Shown: one piece after another, positions 24,963 to 33,071 of the stretch
Position numbering within the stretch: position 1 is the first letter of the stretch
Layout of the letters: the number at the start of each line of letters is the position of its first letter
Origin: a virus
Reading direction: 5' to 3' (one strand)
Length of the DNA: 64,000 nt
Virus record (IMG/VR): IMGVR_UViG_3300017717_002521
Coordinates: 27,140 to 91,139 of that record
Made by a program: the position numbers and the translations under genes
Notes under the pieces: model-generated
The model's input: only the letters and a program-made list of their open reading frames with translations
Database searches by the model: none
Told to the model about the DNA's origin: nothing

Positions 24963-25487
24963 ATGAATAAACTTCCTTACATTCCTAAAGAATCTCGTAA
25001 GTCGATAGAAAAAGAACTTAAGAAGAGGTATTTTAAAAAACCTTATGATAGGTTTATGTGGTGGAGAAGCTATACTCTTAAGAATAAACCTTTAAATAAA
25101 AAATCACCTTTCAGAGATAAAATACTAAATGGTGATTTCGATCATGGTCCTTACTTATGGGAAATAGAATTAGCTAAACATACTATCAACGAAAAATATT
25201 TAAATAGTATTACAAGTAATGGAGAACCTGATCATGGAGTCTTTACTGCTGAAACCTCAGTAGATAGAGCCAGAATAAAAAGGCTTAACGAGGATTATGA
25301 AAAAGATGAAAGAGGCAAATTAGAAGAGATAAAGAAAGGTTTTTTGTTAAATATAAAAATTAATTCTAAACAGTATGAAAAAGAAGTTACCAATACTGGA
25401 GCAAAAGATTTGATCACTTTCTACGATAGAATGTGCGATAGGTACGGTACATACTGGAAACCTTTATCTACTGTTAGTAAAACATAG
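24963..25487 (+). CDS. hypothetical protein, 174 aa
   Basis: Not recognised. The start is ATG 24963, because the longer in-frame start at 24927 would lie inside the promoter. The protein is basic at the N-terminus (RKSIEKELKKRYFKKPYDR), then has a GDFDHGPYLWEIE segment and a helical, charged C-terminal half. No membrane segment or cysteine cluster. Confidence 0.7.
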   Translation: MNKLPYIPKESRKSIEKELKKRYFKKPYDRFMWWRSYTLKNKPLNKKSPFRDKILNGDFDHGPYLWEIELAKHTINEKYLNSITSNGEPDHGVFTAETSVDRARIKRLNEDYEKDERGKLEEIKKGFLLNIKINSKQYEKEVTNTGAKDLITFYDRMCDRYGTYWKPLSTVSKT

Positions 25488-25527
25488 ATATTTATATATA
25501 TTAACGTTAATTAAAAACAAATTTTAA

Positions 25528-25818
25528 ATGAAGACAATTCTAATTATTGTACTGGTTTTAGCAGCGATTGCTGGAGCAGTATGGGTAGGTACGAAGTTTT
25601 TCGGACTTGCTAAAGATGACGACAAAGATGGTATTCCTGACGAGGTTGAGGATACTGTTAAAGAAGTCAAAAGAAGAGCTAAAAGAGTAAAAGAAGAGCT
25701 CGGAGATATTGCTGATGCAGCTAAAGATGTTATAGATCAAGCAGGCGATATAGGTGAAGCCGTAAAAGGTAAACCAAGAAAAGGACGTAAACCAAGAGCT
25801 AAAAAAGCTTCTAAGTAA
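25528..25818 (+). CDS. membrane-anchored protein with Ca-binding-like loop, 96 aa
   Basis: One N-terminal transmembrane helix or signal anchor (IIVLVLAAIAGAVWVGTKFF), a DDDKDGIPDEVED segment like thrombospondin type-3/EF-hand calcium loops, an amphipathic helix, and a very basic end (KPRKGRKPRAKKASK). It may tether something to the inner membrane. A TATATTA box lies ~25 bases before the start. Confidence 0.72.
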   Translation: MKTILIIVLVLAAIAGAVWVGTKFFGLAKDDDKDGIPDEVEDTVKEVKRRAKRVKEELGDIADAAKDVIDQAGDIGEAVKGKPRKGRKPRAKKASK

Positions 25819-26039
25819 TGCAGGGTAATCCAAATGTCGATATATCACAAACTACTGCGGTTTTATGCGAAGAGTGCAACGGAACCTTCTTTGAACAAGC
25901 ACTTGTTCTTAGGAGAGTCTCAGCCATTCTTACCGGAACAAGTAAGCCGGGATTTATTCCAATCCCAGTCTTTAAATGTTCTGAATGCGGACACGTCAAC
26001 GGAGAATTTATCCCAAAGGAAGTTCAATCCCTTGACTGA
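25818..26039 (+). CDS. zinc-ribbon protein, 73 aa
   Basis: Two CxxC knuckles, LCEECNG (residues 17-23) and KCSECGHVNG (53-62), form a zinc ribbon. The spacer holds TGTSKPGFIPIP. A TAATG junction couples it to the preceding gene and a terminator follows. It resembles small zinc-ribbon proteins of large marine phages; function unknown. Confidence 0.8.
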   Translation: MQGNPNVDISQTTAVLCEECNGTFFEQALVLRRVSAILTGTSKPGFIPIPVFKCSECGHVNGEFIPKEVQSLD

Positions 26040-26069
26040 TACTCATTCAGGTTTACATGATTATGAATA

Positions 26070-26098
26070 ACGGGGTCCAAGTGACCCTGTTTTTTTTG
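26070..26098 (+). terminator. rho-independent terminator
   Basis: AACGGGGTC, loop CAAGT, GACCCTGTT and a run of seven or more T, about 30 bases after the zinc-ribbon gene. Confidence 0.92.
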
Positions 26099-26165
26099 CC
26101 TATTTATTAAATGCAATTGCCAAAGTTCGGACAGTTTTCTTATGTCTAATTAAACTTTAAATCAC

Positions 26166-26405
26166 ATGAACATTTTGGAAACCGTTAGCTCTTGGGCTAA
26201 CAAATTAACAGAAGTAGGAGTAAGTGTCATTGCTCTCGGTATAGTACTTGAAGTACTTTTCAAAGGAGCAGTAATTCCATTCTGGCCTGAAGTTTCAGTA
26301 ATTGACAATGTAATGGGAATCATAGGTTCCCTAAGTAATGAAGGACTACTAGGTTTAGTAGGTGCTTTTGTACTTTATCATATTTTAAAGAAAAAAGCAG
26401 TTTAA
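26166..26405 (+). CDS. small membrane protein, 79 aa
   Basis: Not recognised by name. Two hydrophobic helices, VGVSVIALGIVLEVLFKGAV and GLLGLVGAFVLYHIL, with a short loop; it ends KKKAV. It is bracketed by terminators and preceded by a TTG-N21-TATGTCT promoter-like sequence, so it is its own transcription unit and likely well expressed. It could be a holin-like or an inner-membrane structural protein. Confidence 0.75.
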   Translation: MNILETVSSWANKLTEVGVSVIALGIVLEVLFKGAVIPFWPEVSVIDNVMGIIGSLSNEGLLGLVGAFVLYHILKKKAV

Positions 26406-26411
26406 TAAATT

Positions 26412-26437
26412 AAGGGGCCTTCGGGCCCTTTTTTTTT
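26412..26437 (+). terminator. rho-independent terminator
   Basis: AAGGGGCC, loop TTCG, GGCCCTT and about nine T, six bases after the stop codon of the small membrane protein. It marks the start of the exported-protein cluster. Confidence 0.93.
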
Positions 26438-26554
26438 GTTTCTTACTGTATTTTTTTACTTTTAATACCATATTTATTTACGAAGGTTTTATATAACTGT
26501 TTTACAATCGTCTTGTAAATGTTAACATAACGGTTGCGCAATAAATCGCAGTAT

Positions 26555-27025
26555 ATGAAACTTTTACTCTTTTTGTATAGTCTCCTATTAAGCTTAACTC
26601 TAGTAGCACAAGAAGTTAAGATAGGAAATGTAGAAAATAAGATCTTACTTGGCAACTTAGCCGGTAACAGAGATCTTGCGTTTGGAGTACAGAATGTACT
26701 TGAAGAAGTAATTCAAGACGCAGGATATGATCTTAATCCAAAGAGTTCTACTGAAATTACTGTCGATCTATTATTTTTTGACGTTAAAAAAAGTAACGTT
26801 CAACTAGCTGTATATAGTAAAAATACTGACGTATATACTATTATAGCAAGAGCTACTTTATTAAAAAAAGGTAAAAAGAAAAAACAGGTTACTGCTAAAG
26901 GCCAAGCTAAGTCTGTTTCGACTGCAACCTTAGTAGTAGATAAAGGAGGAAAATTTTCTCAAGCAAATGTTTCAACAGCAATAAAGAAATTATGTGAGCA
27001 ATTGGTCACAAAATTAAAAATATGA
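26555..27025 (+). CDS. exported protein, first gene of the CsgG-like cluster
   Basis: A 156-residue protein starting at ATG 26555 (an in-frame TTG at 26534 would spoil the signal peptide). The Sec signal is MKLLLFLYSLLLSLTLVAQ. The mature part (ENKILLGNLAGNRDLAFGV, then TVDLLFFDVKKSNVQLAVYS and TIIARATLL) has the alternating strands and an N-terminal helix reminiscent of LptE/YajG- or CsgG-type periplasmic domains, but the match is weak. The end contains a KKGKKKK patch. It overlaps the next gene by four bases. Confidence 0.65.
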   Translation: MKLLLFLYSLLLSLTLVAQEVKIGNVENKILLGNLAGNRDLAFGVQNVLEEVIQDAGYDLNPKSSTEITVDLLFFDVKKSNVQLAVYSKNTDVYTIIARATLLKKGKKKKQVTAKGQAKSVSTATLVVDKGGKFSQANVSTAIKKLCEQLVTKLKI

Positions 27026-28752
27026 ATAGAATAAAACAATTTTTTCAAAAGATAGAAGACTTCTTAATGGAGCTCTACGGTATGGATAAGCATATGAAAA
27101 AAATCATATTGATTATTCTAATACCTTTCATTTCTTTTGGCCAAGATCTAGTATCATCTGAGGATGGTATTGATATTGATCTTGACTTTATAGGTACTAC
27201 AGCAGGAAATGATAATTTATCTAAAGTACAAGTAAACGATACTATAATGGTAGGTATAGATTTGAATAACCTATCAGATTATGAAATAACTTATATACAT
27301 GTAGATATAGAATACAATACAGCAGCATTTTCATTAGTAGATCAAGAATGGGATATACCAGATGGTGCTCAAGAATCATTATTTTCATGGACTAATACTA
27401 AATGGACCCCAGACCCAGACCACCCTGAAAGTAATTTATGGGCTCAGTGGAGCAATGGGGGAGGAAGTTATGGTCAGACAGATGGATGGAATGTAGATCA
27501 CTGGCAGGCAGTATCTACCTCAGGGTTTGATGGTACTTATGTTACTATGTACTTTAAAGTTAAAGATGCAGACGTAGCAAATTTTGAAGAAGCCATAAAT
27601 ATAACAATGGCAAGAGCAGCTGATAATACTGGAGACCAAGAATACGTTTACCCTGTTGGATCAGTTTTAGCATATCCTAATCAATATATAGAATTTGAAC
27701 CTCTAGAAGATTTAGATAGTAATATTTACGTTAGAGTTGATTTTAATGAAAATATAGATCCTACTAAAGTAAAATTAGTAGTAAAAGAAATAGTAGAAGA
27801 AGACGAAACTATAGTAGGTACTATGGTATTAGATCAAAACGGTGATGCTAATATTACAGAGTTCATTACAAAAAGCGATGTAGATTATGCATACGAGTTT
27901 GTATGGAATGGTACTGAGGAAGAATTACAAGACCTAAAAGATCAAATAGTAACTATATCAGATGTAGTAATAACATTAGAGGAAGCAGGAGAATTTGAGC
28001 ATGGAGGAGTAGGAGAAGTATTTGGACCTATTCAATATATAACTGCTGATGTAGATCAGAATCAAGAAATAACTGGTCAAGATGCCTTTATGTTATTAGC
28101 TCATGTATTAGAAGAAAGTAATTTATATTCTGAATATGATACCTTCGACGAATTTGCAGCAGTAATACCTGCTAAATTTTATGATAGTGTTAGTGTAGAG
28201 ACTTTATTTGATGATAACTTTGGAGAAGACGAAGAGGAACCTGATATCGATTTTAGTGAATCAACAATTGAATTAGAATTTAGATCAGCTATGTTCGGGG
28301 ATGCTAACTTATCTCATTCAGTAGAACAAGATGATCAAGAAAATTTATCTTTATCTGCTAAAGGATATCAATACGGATTATCAGCTAGAGGTGAATCATT
28401 TATAGATGCTAACTATTCAGTTGCATTAGAGAGTGGTAATGTTGTTGCTACGTTGGAAGTACTATCTGACGATACATCAGCACTACAATTAAAATTAGAT
28501 TATGATAATACTAGAATATTATTTAAAGAAGTAGTATTCGATACTGGCAATACAACTACTAATTTTGGTTCTGCTAAAAATGGTAGAGTAAATTTAGGTA
28601 GTATAAATTCAAATAGAGAAGCTATTCCTCGAAACTCTACTATAAAAGTAGTATTTGAAGGTAACGTTAGCTCTACAGTTGGATTAGTAAACATTTTTAA
28701 CACTGACGCAGCAAGCATATCAGGATTACAACAAATATTAAGACTAAAATAA
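27022..28752 (+). CDS. exported cohesin/dockerin-like protein
   Basis: 576 residues from ATG 27022, though the signal peptide MKKIILIILIPFISFGQ begins at residue 25 (ATG 27094), a likely alternative start. After it comes a cohesin-like beta domain (~residues 55-210: VQVNDTIMVGIDLNNLSDYE, IEYNTAAFSL), a beta-rich middle, then DVDQNQEITGQDAFMLLAHV (~350-370), which looks like one type I dockerin Ca-binding helix. A second cohesin-like domain occupies ~470-576 (SYNV-like VALESGNVVATLEVL, LKLDYDNTRILFKEV). Such modules bind each other in extracellular assemblies. A phage context for them is unusual. Confidence 0.7.
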   Translation: MNRIKQFFQKIEDFLMELYGMDKHMKKIILIILIPFISFGQDLVSSEDGIDIDLDFIGTTAGNDNLSKVQVNDTIMVGIDLNNLSDYEITYIHVDIEYNTAAFSLVDQEWDIPDGAQESLFSWTNTKWTPDPDHPESNLWAQWSNGGGSYGQTDGWNVDHWQAVSTSGFDGTYVTMYFKVKDADVANFEEAINITMARAADNTGDQEYVYPVGSVLAYPNQYIEFEPLEDLDSNIYVRVDFNENIDPTKVKLVVKEIVEEDETIVGTMVLDQNGDANITEFITKSDVDYAYEFVWNGTEEELQDLKDQIVTISDVVITLEEAGEFEHGGVGEVFGPIQYITADVDQNQEITGQDAFMLLAHVLEESNLYSEYDTFDEFAAVIPAKFYDSVSVETLFDDNFGEDEEEPDIDFSESTIELEFRSAMFGDANLSHSVEQDDQENLSLSAKGYQYGLSARGESFIDANYSVALESGNVVATLEVLSDDTSALQLKLDYDNTRILFKEVVFDTGNTTTNFGSAKNGRVNLGSINSNREAIPRNSTIKVVFEGNVSSTVGLVNIFNTDAASISGLQQILRLK

Positions 28753-29129
28753 TGAGCTATAATTTTCAGAAATGGTATTACTTTTGGTTGTTCGTTCTAT
28801 TTTTAGCATGTGCTCGAGATGACGAATATATTACTTATAGTACTAATTACGATACAAGACTTGAGATAGCTGATCTCGAAGGATTACAATTTAAAAATAG
28901 TAACATTACTGATGGTACTAAATTTAATTTTAAGACTCAAACAGCTGGAGACTATACTTTAGAAATAAGAGATCATTTTAAAACTCTCATATCTAAAAGT
29001 ATTATTACCGCACAAGTAGGAGATAACGTATTAAATTTTTATACGAAGGCGCTTCAAGACGGAGATTATTATATATCGATTCACAGTAAATTCAAAAAAG
29101 TCCAAGAGACTAAAATGACAATCCAATGA
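28752..29129 (+). CDS. lipoprotein, 125 aa
   Basis: The signal WYYFWLFVLFLAC ends in a lipobox with Cys, followed by a polar acidic residue pair, so it is probably surface-exposed or periplasmic. The mature domain is a small beta sandwich; its last 40 residues (GDNVLNFYTKALQDGDYYIS, then KFKKVQETKMTIQ) resemble the fold of type 9 secretion sorting tails (GxYxV...K.i.i), which is suggestive only. It is coupled at both ends to neighbours by overlaps. Confidence 0.7.
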   Translation: MSYNFQKWYYFWLFVLFLACARDDEYITYSTNYDTRLEIADLEGLQFKNSNITDGTKFNFKTQTAGDYTLEIRDHFKTLISKSIITAQVGDNVLNFYTKALQDGDYYISIHSKFKKVQETKMTIQ

Positions 29130-29605
29130 AAAAACTTATATTCGCAGTATTAAGTTTTATTTTAGTTGCGTGTTCTAATCAATCTATTGAAGACGGATTA
29201 GATGATTTAAATGCTAGACTAGTAGAACTAGAGCAAGAAATAGTCGCTTTTGATGCACAATCTTTACTAAGTGACATTAGTGAAATTGCTGATCAAGTAG
29301 CAGCTTTTGAAGCTCAAAATGAAGAAAACCAAGCTACTATTGCTGAAGTAATGGCTACGTTAGATTCGTTAAACTTACAGTTAGCTGAGATAAATGAAGC
29401 AATCGAGGCAGCTGGTACCATGGAGCAAATTCAAGCTATCAAAGTAAAATTGCAGGAAGTAAACGAAGGAATCGCTTTACTAGTATTTGCTTCAGATTAT
29501 GATCTAGATGGGATTATAAATGGGTTAGATCAATGCCCTAATACTCCTATAACTGAAATAAGTCTGATAGATACTAACGGATGTGGTCCATCTGAAATAG
29601 ACTAA
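29126..29605 (+). CDS. lipoprotein with coiled coil and TSP3-type repeat
   Basis: The lipoprotein signal MKKLIFAVLSFILVACSN precedes a ~95-residue acidic coiled coil (LDDLNARLVELEQEIVAF and so on), then DYDLDGIINGLDQCPNTP, a thrombospondin type-3 calcium repeat as in OmpA-like proteins of Bacteroidota, closing with two further cysteine/Asp-rich elements. It might form a rigid rod on the membrane within the export cluster. Confidence 0.82.
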   Translation: MKKLIFAVLSFILVACSNQSIEDGLDDLNARLVELEQEIVAFDAQSLLSDISEIADQVAAFEAQNEENQATIAEVMATLDSLNLQLAEINEAIEAAGTMEQIQAIKVKLQEVNEGIALLVFASDYDLDGIINGLDQCPNTPITEISLIDTNGCGPSEID

Positions 29606-29607
29606 TT

Positions 29608-29865
29608 ATGAATGACATTAAAAAAGCAATTATTGGAGTTATCACTCTAGCTATCACAACAGGAGGGGGATTATTGATTAAGAGCCTTTTTGAAGGAGAT
29701 AAAGAAGAAGTAGTGAAAGAAGTAACTACCCCAGCTCCAACTAATGTCATTATTAATATACCTCAGCAAGAAGTAAAAAAAGATACCATAGTAAAGAAGG
29801 TATATGTTAAACCTAAACCCAAACTATCTGAAACTGAAAAAAGAAAGAAGAAGATAGATTGGTAG
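29608..29865 (+). CDS. membrane-anchored Lys/Pro-rich protein, 85 aa
   Basis: One N-terminal hydrophobic helix (IIGVITLAITTGGGLLIKSLF) and a periplasmic-type tail rich in Val, Pro and Lys (KKVYVKPKPKLSETEKRKKK), somewhat TonB-like in composition. Not recognised as a family. Confidence 0.65.
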   Translation: MNDIKKAIIGVITLAITTGGGLLIKSLFEGDKEEVVKEVTTPAPTNVIINIPQQEVKKDTIVKKVYVKPKPKLSETEKRKKKIDW

Positions 29866-29885
29866 TTATATCGCAGTAAAAAAAA

Positions 29886-29913
29886 GAGACCGAAGGCGGC
29901 AACCCTCGATCTC
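29886..29913 (+). promoter_or_regulatory. hairpin before the gene at 29925
   Basis: GAGACCGAAGG, loop CGGCAA, CCCTCGATCTC can form a stem with two mismatches in an otherwise AT-rich gap. A run of A precedes it and no T-run follows, so on the + strand it is not a classical terminator; it could be a leader structure. Confidence 0.45.
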
Positions 29914-29924
29914 CGGTAAATAAA

Positions 29925-30170
29925 ATGAATTTAGTAACTTTTAAAACAAAAACAATGAACAATTACATTAACCCATTTCTTATAATTAAAGAAGAATTAT
30001 CCGAAGCGACAACTATTTCGCAAAAAAGTTTAGTAATTTTTGTATCTTTATGGGCAGCAATGCTTTCTACATTAGTAGTTAGCGGTGTTACCTTTATAAT
30101 TTATGAATTAATTACTAGTCCTTCAACATTTTCTAACGCAACTTGGGGTATTTTCGATACCCTTGGGTAA
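29925..30170 (+). CDS. small membrane protein, 81 aa
   Basis: Not recognised. One strong transmembrane helix, SLWAAMLSTLVVSGVTFIIY, after a polar N-terminus. An internal ATG at 29955 is an alternative start. It overlaps the start of the CsgG-like gene by eight bases. Confidence 0.6.
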   Translation: MNLVTFKTKTMNNYINPFLIIKEELSEATTISQKSLVIFVSLWAAMLSTLVVSGVTFIIYELITSPSTFSNATWGIFDTLG

Positions 30171-30879
30171 AAAAGTATTAGCTCTACTATTATTAGTAAG
30201 TAGCTATACCTCAGCTCAAGTTATTGGTAAGACAACCACAGAGGATTATCAAGCGGATTTCGAGAAAAGAACCTCAATTCTTTCGATCCCTGAATACAAT
30301 GGTGATCCTGTACCAGTTGCATTACTCAATATAGGTGTTACAGAAGATGTATTAACTCAATACCCAGAACTCAGAGATAATAGAGTAGGCTTAGGTCTAA
30401 CTAATATAACTGTAGCTTTCTTAGACGAAACATGGAGATTTGAGTTTGTAGAGACTAGAGATGCTATTAAAGACCGTATGGTAAAACAATACGAAGCATC
30501 TCAAAAAGGTTTTACAGCTAATCAGACAGATATCATGGGCAAGATTACTCTTGCTAAATACTTCATTTATGTAGAAGTGTATGACTATTCTGTATCTGAA
30601 GATGAAACGGTAAACTTAAAAGATGGAGTAAAAAATACTTTAGTAACTCGATTAGGTTTACAAATTAGAGCAGTAGATGCCGAATCAGGACTTTATATGA
30701 CAGGTTCTGGATTAGGTAAAGCTGTTACTACTAGAGAACTTACCTTATCAAACTCAGACAACTTAGACGAAGTAAAGTTTAACGGATCTTCAATTGGTGT
30801 AACTACTAGAAAGGCTTTAGAGACTGCTGTAGCTAAGATTGTCAAAAGAATGATACGAAAGGGTATATTTGATCATTAA
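30163..30879 (+). CDS. CsgG-like outer-membrane secretion protein
   Basis: A 238-residue exported protein. TTG at 30163 is chosen because it gives a complete signal peptide (MGKKVLALLLLVSSYTSAQ) and no ATG lies upstream of the conserved region. The mature part follows the CsgG layout: FLDETWRFEFVETRDAIKDR (compare RFIPLERQGLQNLLNER), ITLAKYFIYVEVYDY (compare LTAANIMVEGSIIGYE), a beta hairpin region and a C-terminal helix TTRKALETAVAKIVKRMI. CsgG forms the pore that exports curli. It lacks the lipobox Cys of E. coli CsgG. Large marine phages are known to carry CsgG-like genes. Substrates may be the neighbouring exported proteins. Confidence 0.75.
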   Translation: MGKKVLALLLLVSSYTSAQVIGKTTTEDYQADFEKRTSILSIPEYNGDPVPVALLNIGVTEDVLTQYPELRDNRVGLGLTNITVAFLDETWRFEFVETRDAIKDRMVKQYEASQKGFTANQTDIMGKITLAKYFIYVEVYDYSVSEDETVNLKDGVKNTLVTRLGLQIRAVDAESGLYMTGSGLGKAVTTRELTLSNSDNLDEVKFNGSSIGVTTRKALETAVAKIVKRMIRKGIFDH

Positions 30880-30886
30880 GTAGGTT

Positions 30887-32716
30887 ATGAAAAAGTTACT
30901 ACTAGTTTTATTTTTTACTGCGATGGGGATGTTCGAGGGTCATTCACAGGCCCTCGTTCAAACCTATGTTGATAGATGCACTGGGCAAGTAAGTGTCTTT
31001 AGTGTGCCTATGAACGGCAGTACTGTAGTAGCTTTTTACAATAGGTCTAGAGTATTTACTTCTCAAGATTTCCAAAATGGAACTCTTCAGGCTTGGTTGG
31101 AAGAGACCTATTTATGGTGGATAAGTCTTAGTCCTTGCTCCTCAACAACAACTGGAGCTCAAGCTACTCAACAGACTACTCAACAAACCACGCAACAGGC
31201 AACTCAGGCAGCTACTAATGCTGCCTCAACTGCTGCTGCTAATACGACAACTAATGTTCCATCTACCCCTGTTAGTCCTCCCCCAACTACTCAAACACCT
31301 CAACCTACTACTACAGCTCCAGATACTTCGAGTACGAATACTGCTGCTCAAAATACGACTGCTACCGGAGGAAATACTACTAGCCAAGGAAACAATACGT
31401 CAACATCCGCAGGATCTACAAACAGCCAAGGTAGTAACGAACCGAATACGAGCTCAAATAACTCTTCGTCTGGAACAGAAAATACAAGTACAGAAGCAAC
31501 TACTGAAGCTTCTTCAACCGAAACATCAAACACTGAATCAGGATCTTCAGGAAGTGAGGGATCTACAACTGAAGAATCAACAACAGAATCAACTCAAGAA
31601 AGCTCATCAGAGTCAACATCAGAAGAATCCTCTACTGAAGAAGTAAGTACTGAGGAAAGTTCTACTGAAGAGACTACTACCGAAGAATCAACTGAAGAAA
31701 CTTCTACCGAAGAATCTACAGAAGAATCTAGTTCAGAAGAAAGTACTGAAGAAAGTACTGAAGAAAGCTCTGAAGAAACTACTGAAGAAACTACCGAAGA
31801 AGAGTCTACAGAAGAATCAACTGAGGAGGAGTCTACAGAAGAAGAAACTGAAACAGAAGAAGCAGATGAAGAATCAAGTGAAGAAGAATCTGACGAGAGC
31901 TCAGAGGAGGAATCAGAAGAAGAGGATACTGAAGAAGAATCAGAATCCGATGAAGAGGAAGAAACTGAAGAAGAAGAGTCAGAAGAGGAAAGCAGCAACG
32001 AGGATGAAGAGGAAGACGATAAGAAGAAAAAGAAAAAGCGAAACCTTGCTCCTCCTATCGTTACAGCCAATGTACTATCTCAAGAAATGCCTACAGGAGG
32101 ATTCTCTCAGGCAGCAATGTTTGGTGTAAGTCAATCTTCCTTAATGGGGACTGAAACTTATGGACTTAATGTTATGGTATATGATAACTTAAAGCAGTTT
32201 ATGTTAAATGCTAACTACTCAAAAGTTCATATAAACAAAGAAGGAAGAGTGAGTAGAGTATATTCAGCATCATTAGGAGCTATGAAAATGTTTACTACCT
32301 ATATGGGTATGATGAATCATAGCTGGACTTTCTTAGGACAAAAAGGATCAGTAGCAGGTATAGCAGTAGGTTCTAGTGTTACTATGTTAGATATTGATTC
32401 AATTAAAGGACAGTTGTATTTAGATACTATTCTATTAGGTTTTTCTTTAACTAGTTTTTATACTAAACCTTTACAGTATAGTCCTAAGCTTACTATAAGT
32501 CCTATGGTAGCAGTATCTTCTCCTTTTGTTCAATATGAAATGTTTACCAAAGAATCTATATGGAATAAGGACTTAATGGTAATAGCAGGAGCATCTTTTA
32601 GTTACAAACTTACTCAAAGGTTTGGTATTAACGTTGGAGCTAATATAATAGAATCTACAGCTCCTAATTTTCCTACTATGAAAACATTTACGATTGGCGG
32701 TAGATTAAGTTTCTGA
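30887..32716 (+). CDS. acidic low-complexity protein with C-terminal barrel domain
   Basis: 609 residues. A signal peptide (MKKLLLVLFFTAMGMFEGHSQ) precedes a ~65-residue globular part with two cysteines. Then come ~300 residues of low complexity: Thr/Gln-rich, Asn/Ser/Thr-rich, and then long TEES/STEE/EESE repeats ending in a DDKKKKKKR block. The last ~220 residues are beta-rich (GLNVMVYDNLKQFMLNANYS, YSASLGAMKMF) and end in IGGRLSF with terminal Phe, as for outer-membrane barrels. It follows the CsgG-like gene by seven bases. A surface-anchored stalk, substrate or plug for the export system is possible. Confidence 0.78.
   Translation: MKKLLLVLFFTAMGMFEGHSQALVQTYVDRCTGQVSVFSVPMNGSTVVAFYNRSRVFTSQDFQNGTLQAWLEETYLWWISLSPCSSTTTGAQATQQTTQQTTQQATQAATNAASTAAANTTTNVPSTPVSPPPTTQTPQPTTTAPDTSSTNTAAQNTTATGGNTTSQGNNTSTSAGSTNSQGSNEPNTSSNNSSSGTENTSTEATTEASSTETSNTESGSSGSEGSTTEESTTESTQESSSESTSEESSTEEVSTEESSTEETTTEESTEETSTEESTEESSSEESTEESTEESSEETTEETTEEESTEESTEEESTEEETETEEADEESSEEESDESSEEESEEEDTEEESESDEEEETEEEESEEESSNEDEEEDDKKKKKKRNLAPPIVTANVLSQEMPTGGFSQAAMFGVSQSSLMGTETYGLNVMVYDNLKQFMLNANYSKVHINKEGRVSRVYSASLGAMKMFTTYMGMMNHSWTFLGQKGSVAGIAVGSSVTMLDIDSIKGQLYLDTILLGFSLTSFYTKPLQYSPKLTISPMVAVSSPFVQYEMFTKESIWNKDLMVIAGASFSYKLTQRFGINVGANIIESTAPNFPTMKTFTIGGRLSF
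31141..32040 (+). repeat. low-complexity codon-repeat tract
   Basis: Runs of ACT/CAA, AAT/ACT and then GAA-GAA-TCT/ACT units encode the Thr/Gln, Ser/Asn and Ser/Glu-rich parts of the gene at 30887. The degenerate hexamer and nonamer repeats are likely to change length by slippage or recombination. Confidence 0.8.
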
Positions 32717-32743
32717 CTATTTATATGAATATAACTACTTATT

Positions 32744-33070
32744 ATGGCAATAGAAGATCGTAAACTACAAAAACAAAAAAATACTAGCAGAAATAGATTT
32801 GTAATCACTTCTGTAGTATTATTAACTTTTCTACTAATAATGTTAGGCATAGGTTCAGCTATCTTAAAAGGAGGTGAACAACCAAACATTAATCAAGAGT
32901 GGAAAGAAATATTATTATTAGTACTAGGAGCATTTTTAGGTTCTTATTCTCGTATTATTGATTTCTGGTTTAACGGAAACGATATGAATATGGATGGAGT
33001 ACCAGATGCAGCACCAGCTGAACCGTGTGACTGTGACGAACCAGATGACGAACTAGATAACTTATACTAA
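32744..33070 (+). CDS. putative holin
   Basis: 108 residues with two transmembrane helices (FVITSVVLLTFLLIMLGIGS and KEILLLVLGAFLGSYSRIID). The second helix and following FWFNG closely resemble the LLLxGALIGxxSQVxNFWFG segment of phage holins. The acidic tail contains EPCDCDEPDDE. It directly precedes the amidase gene, the usual holin position. It would permeabilise the inner membrane at lysis. Confidence 0.75.
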   Translation: MAIEDRKLQKQKNTSRNRFVITSVVLLTFLLIMLGIGSAILKGGEQPNINQEWKEILLLVLGAFLGSYSRIIDFWFNGNDMNMDGVPDAAPAEPCDCDEPDDELDNLY

Positions 33071-33071
33071 T

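Noticed and set aside
25834-26070. 78-codon + frame overlapping the zinc-ribbon gene
   Set aside because: The alternative frame encodes the CxxC zinc ribbon; this one has no motif.
31594-32070. Long serine-rich open frame on the - strand, 158 codons
   Set aside because: It is the mirror of the Glu/Ser repeat tract in the gene at 30887; the repeat lacks stops on the reverse strand and no start signal or homology is seen.
32708-32717. T4-type late promoter TATAAATA
   Set aside because: CTATTTATA boxes read TATAAATA on the - strand only, while all genes are on the + strand.
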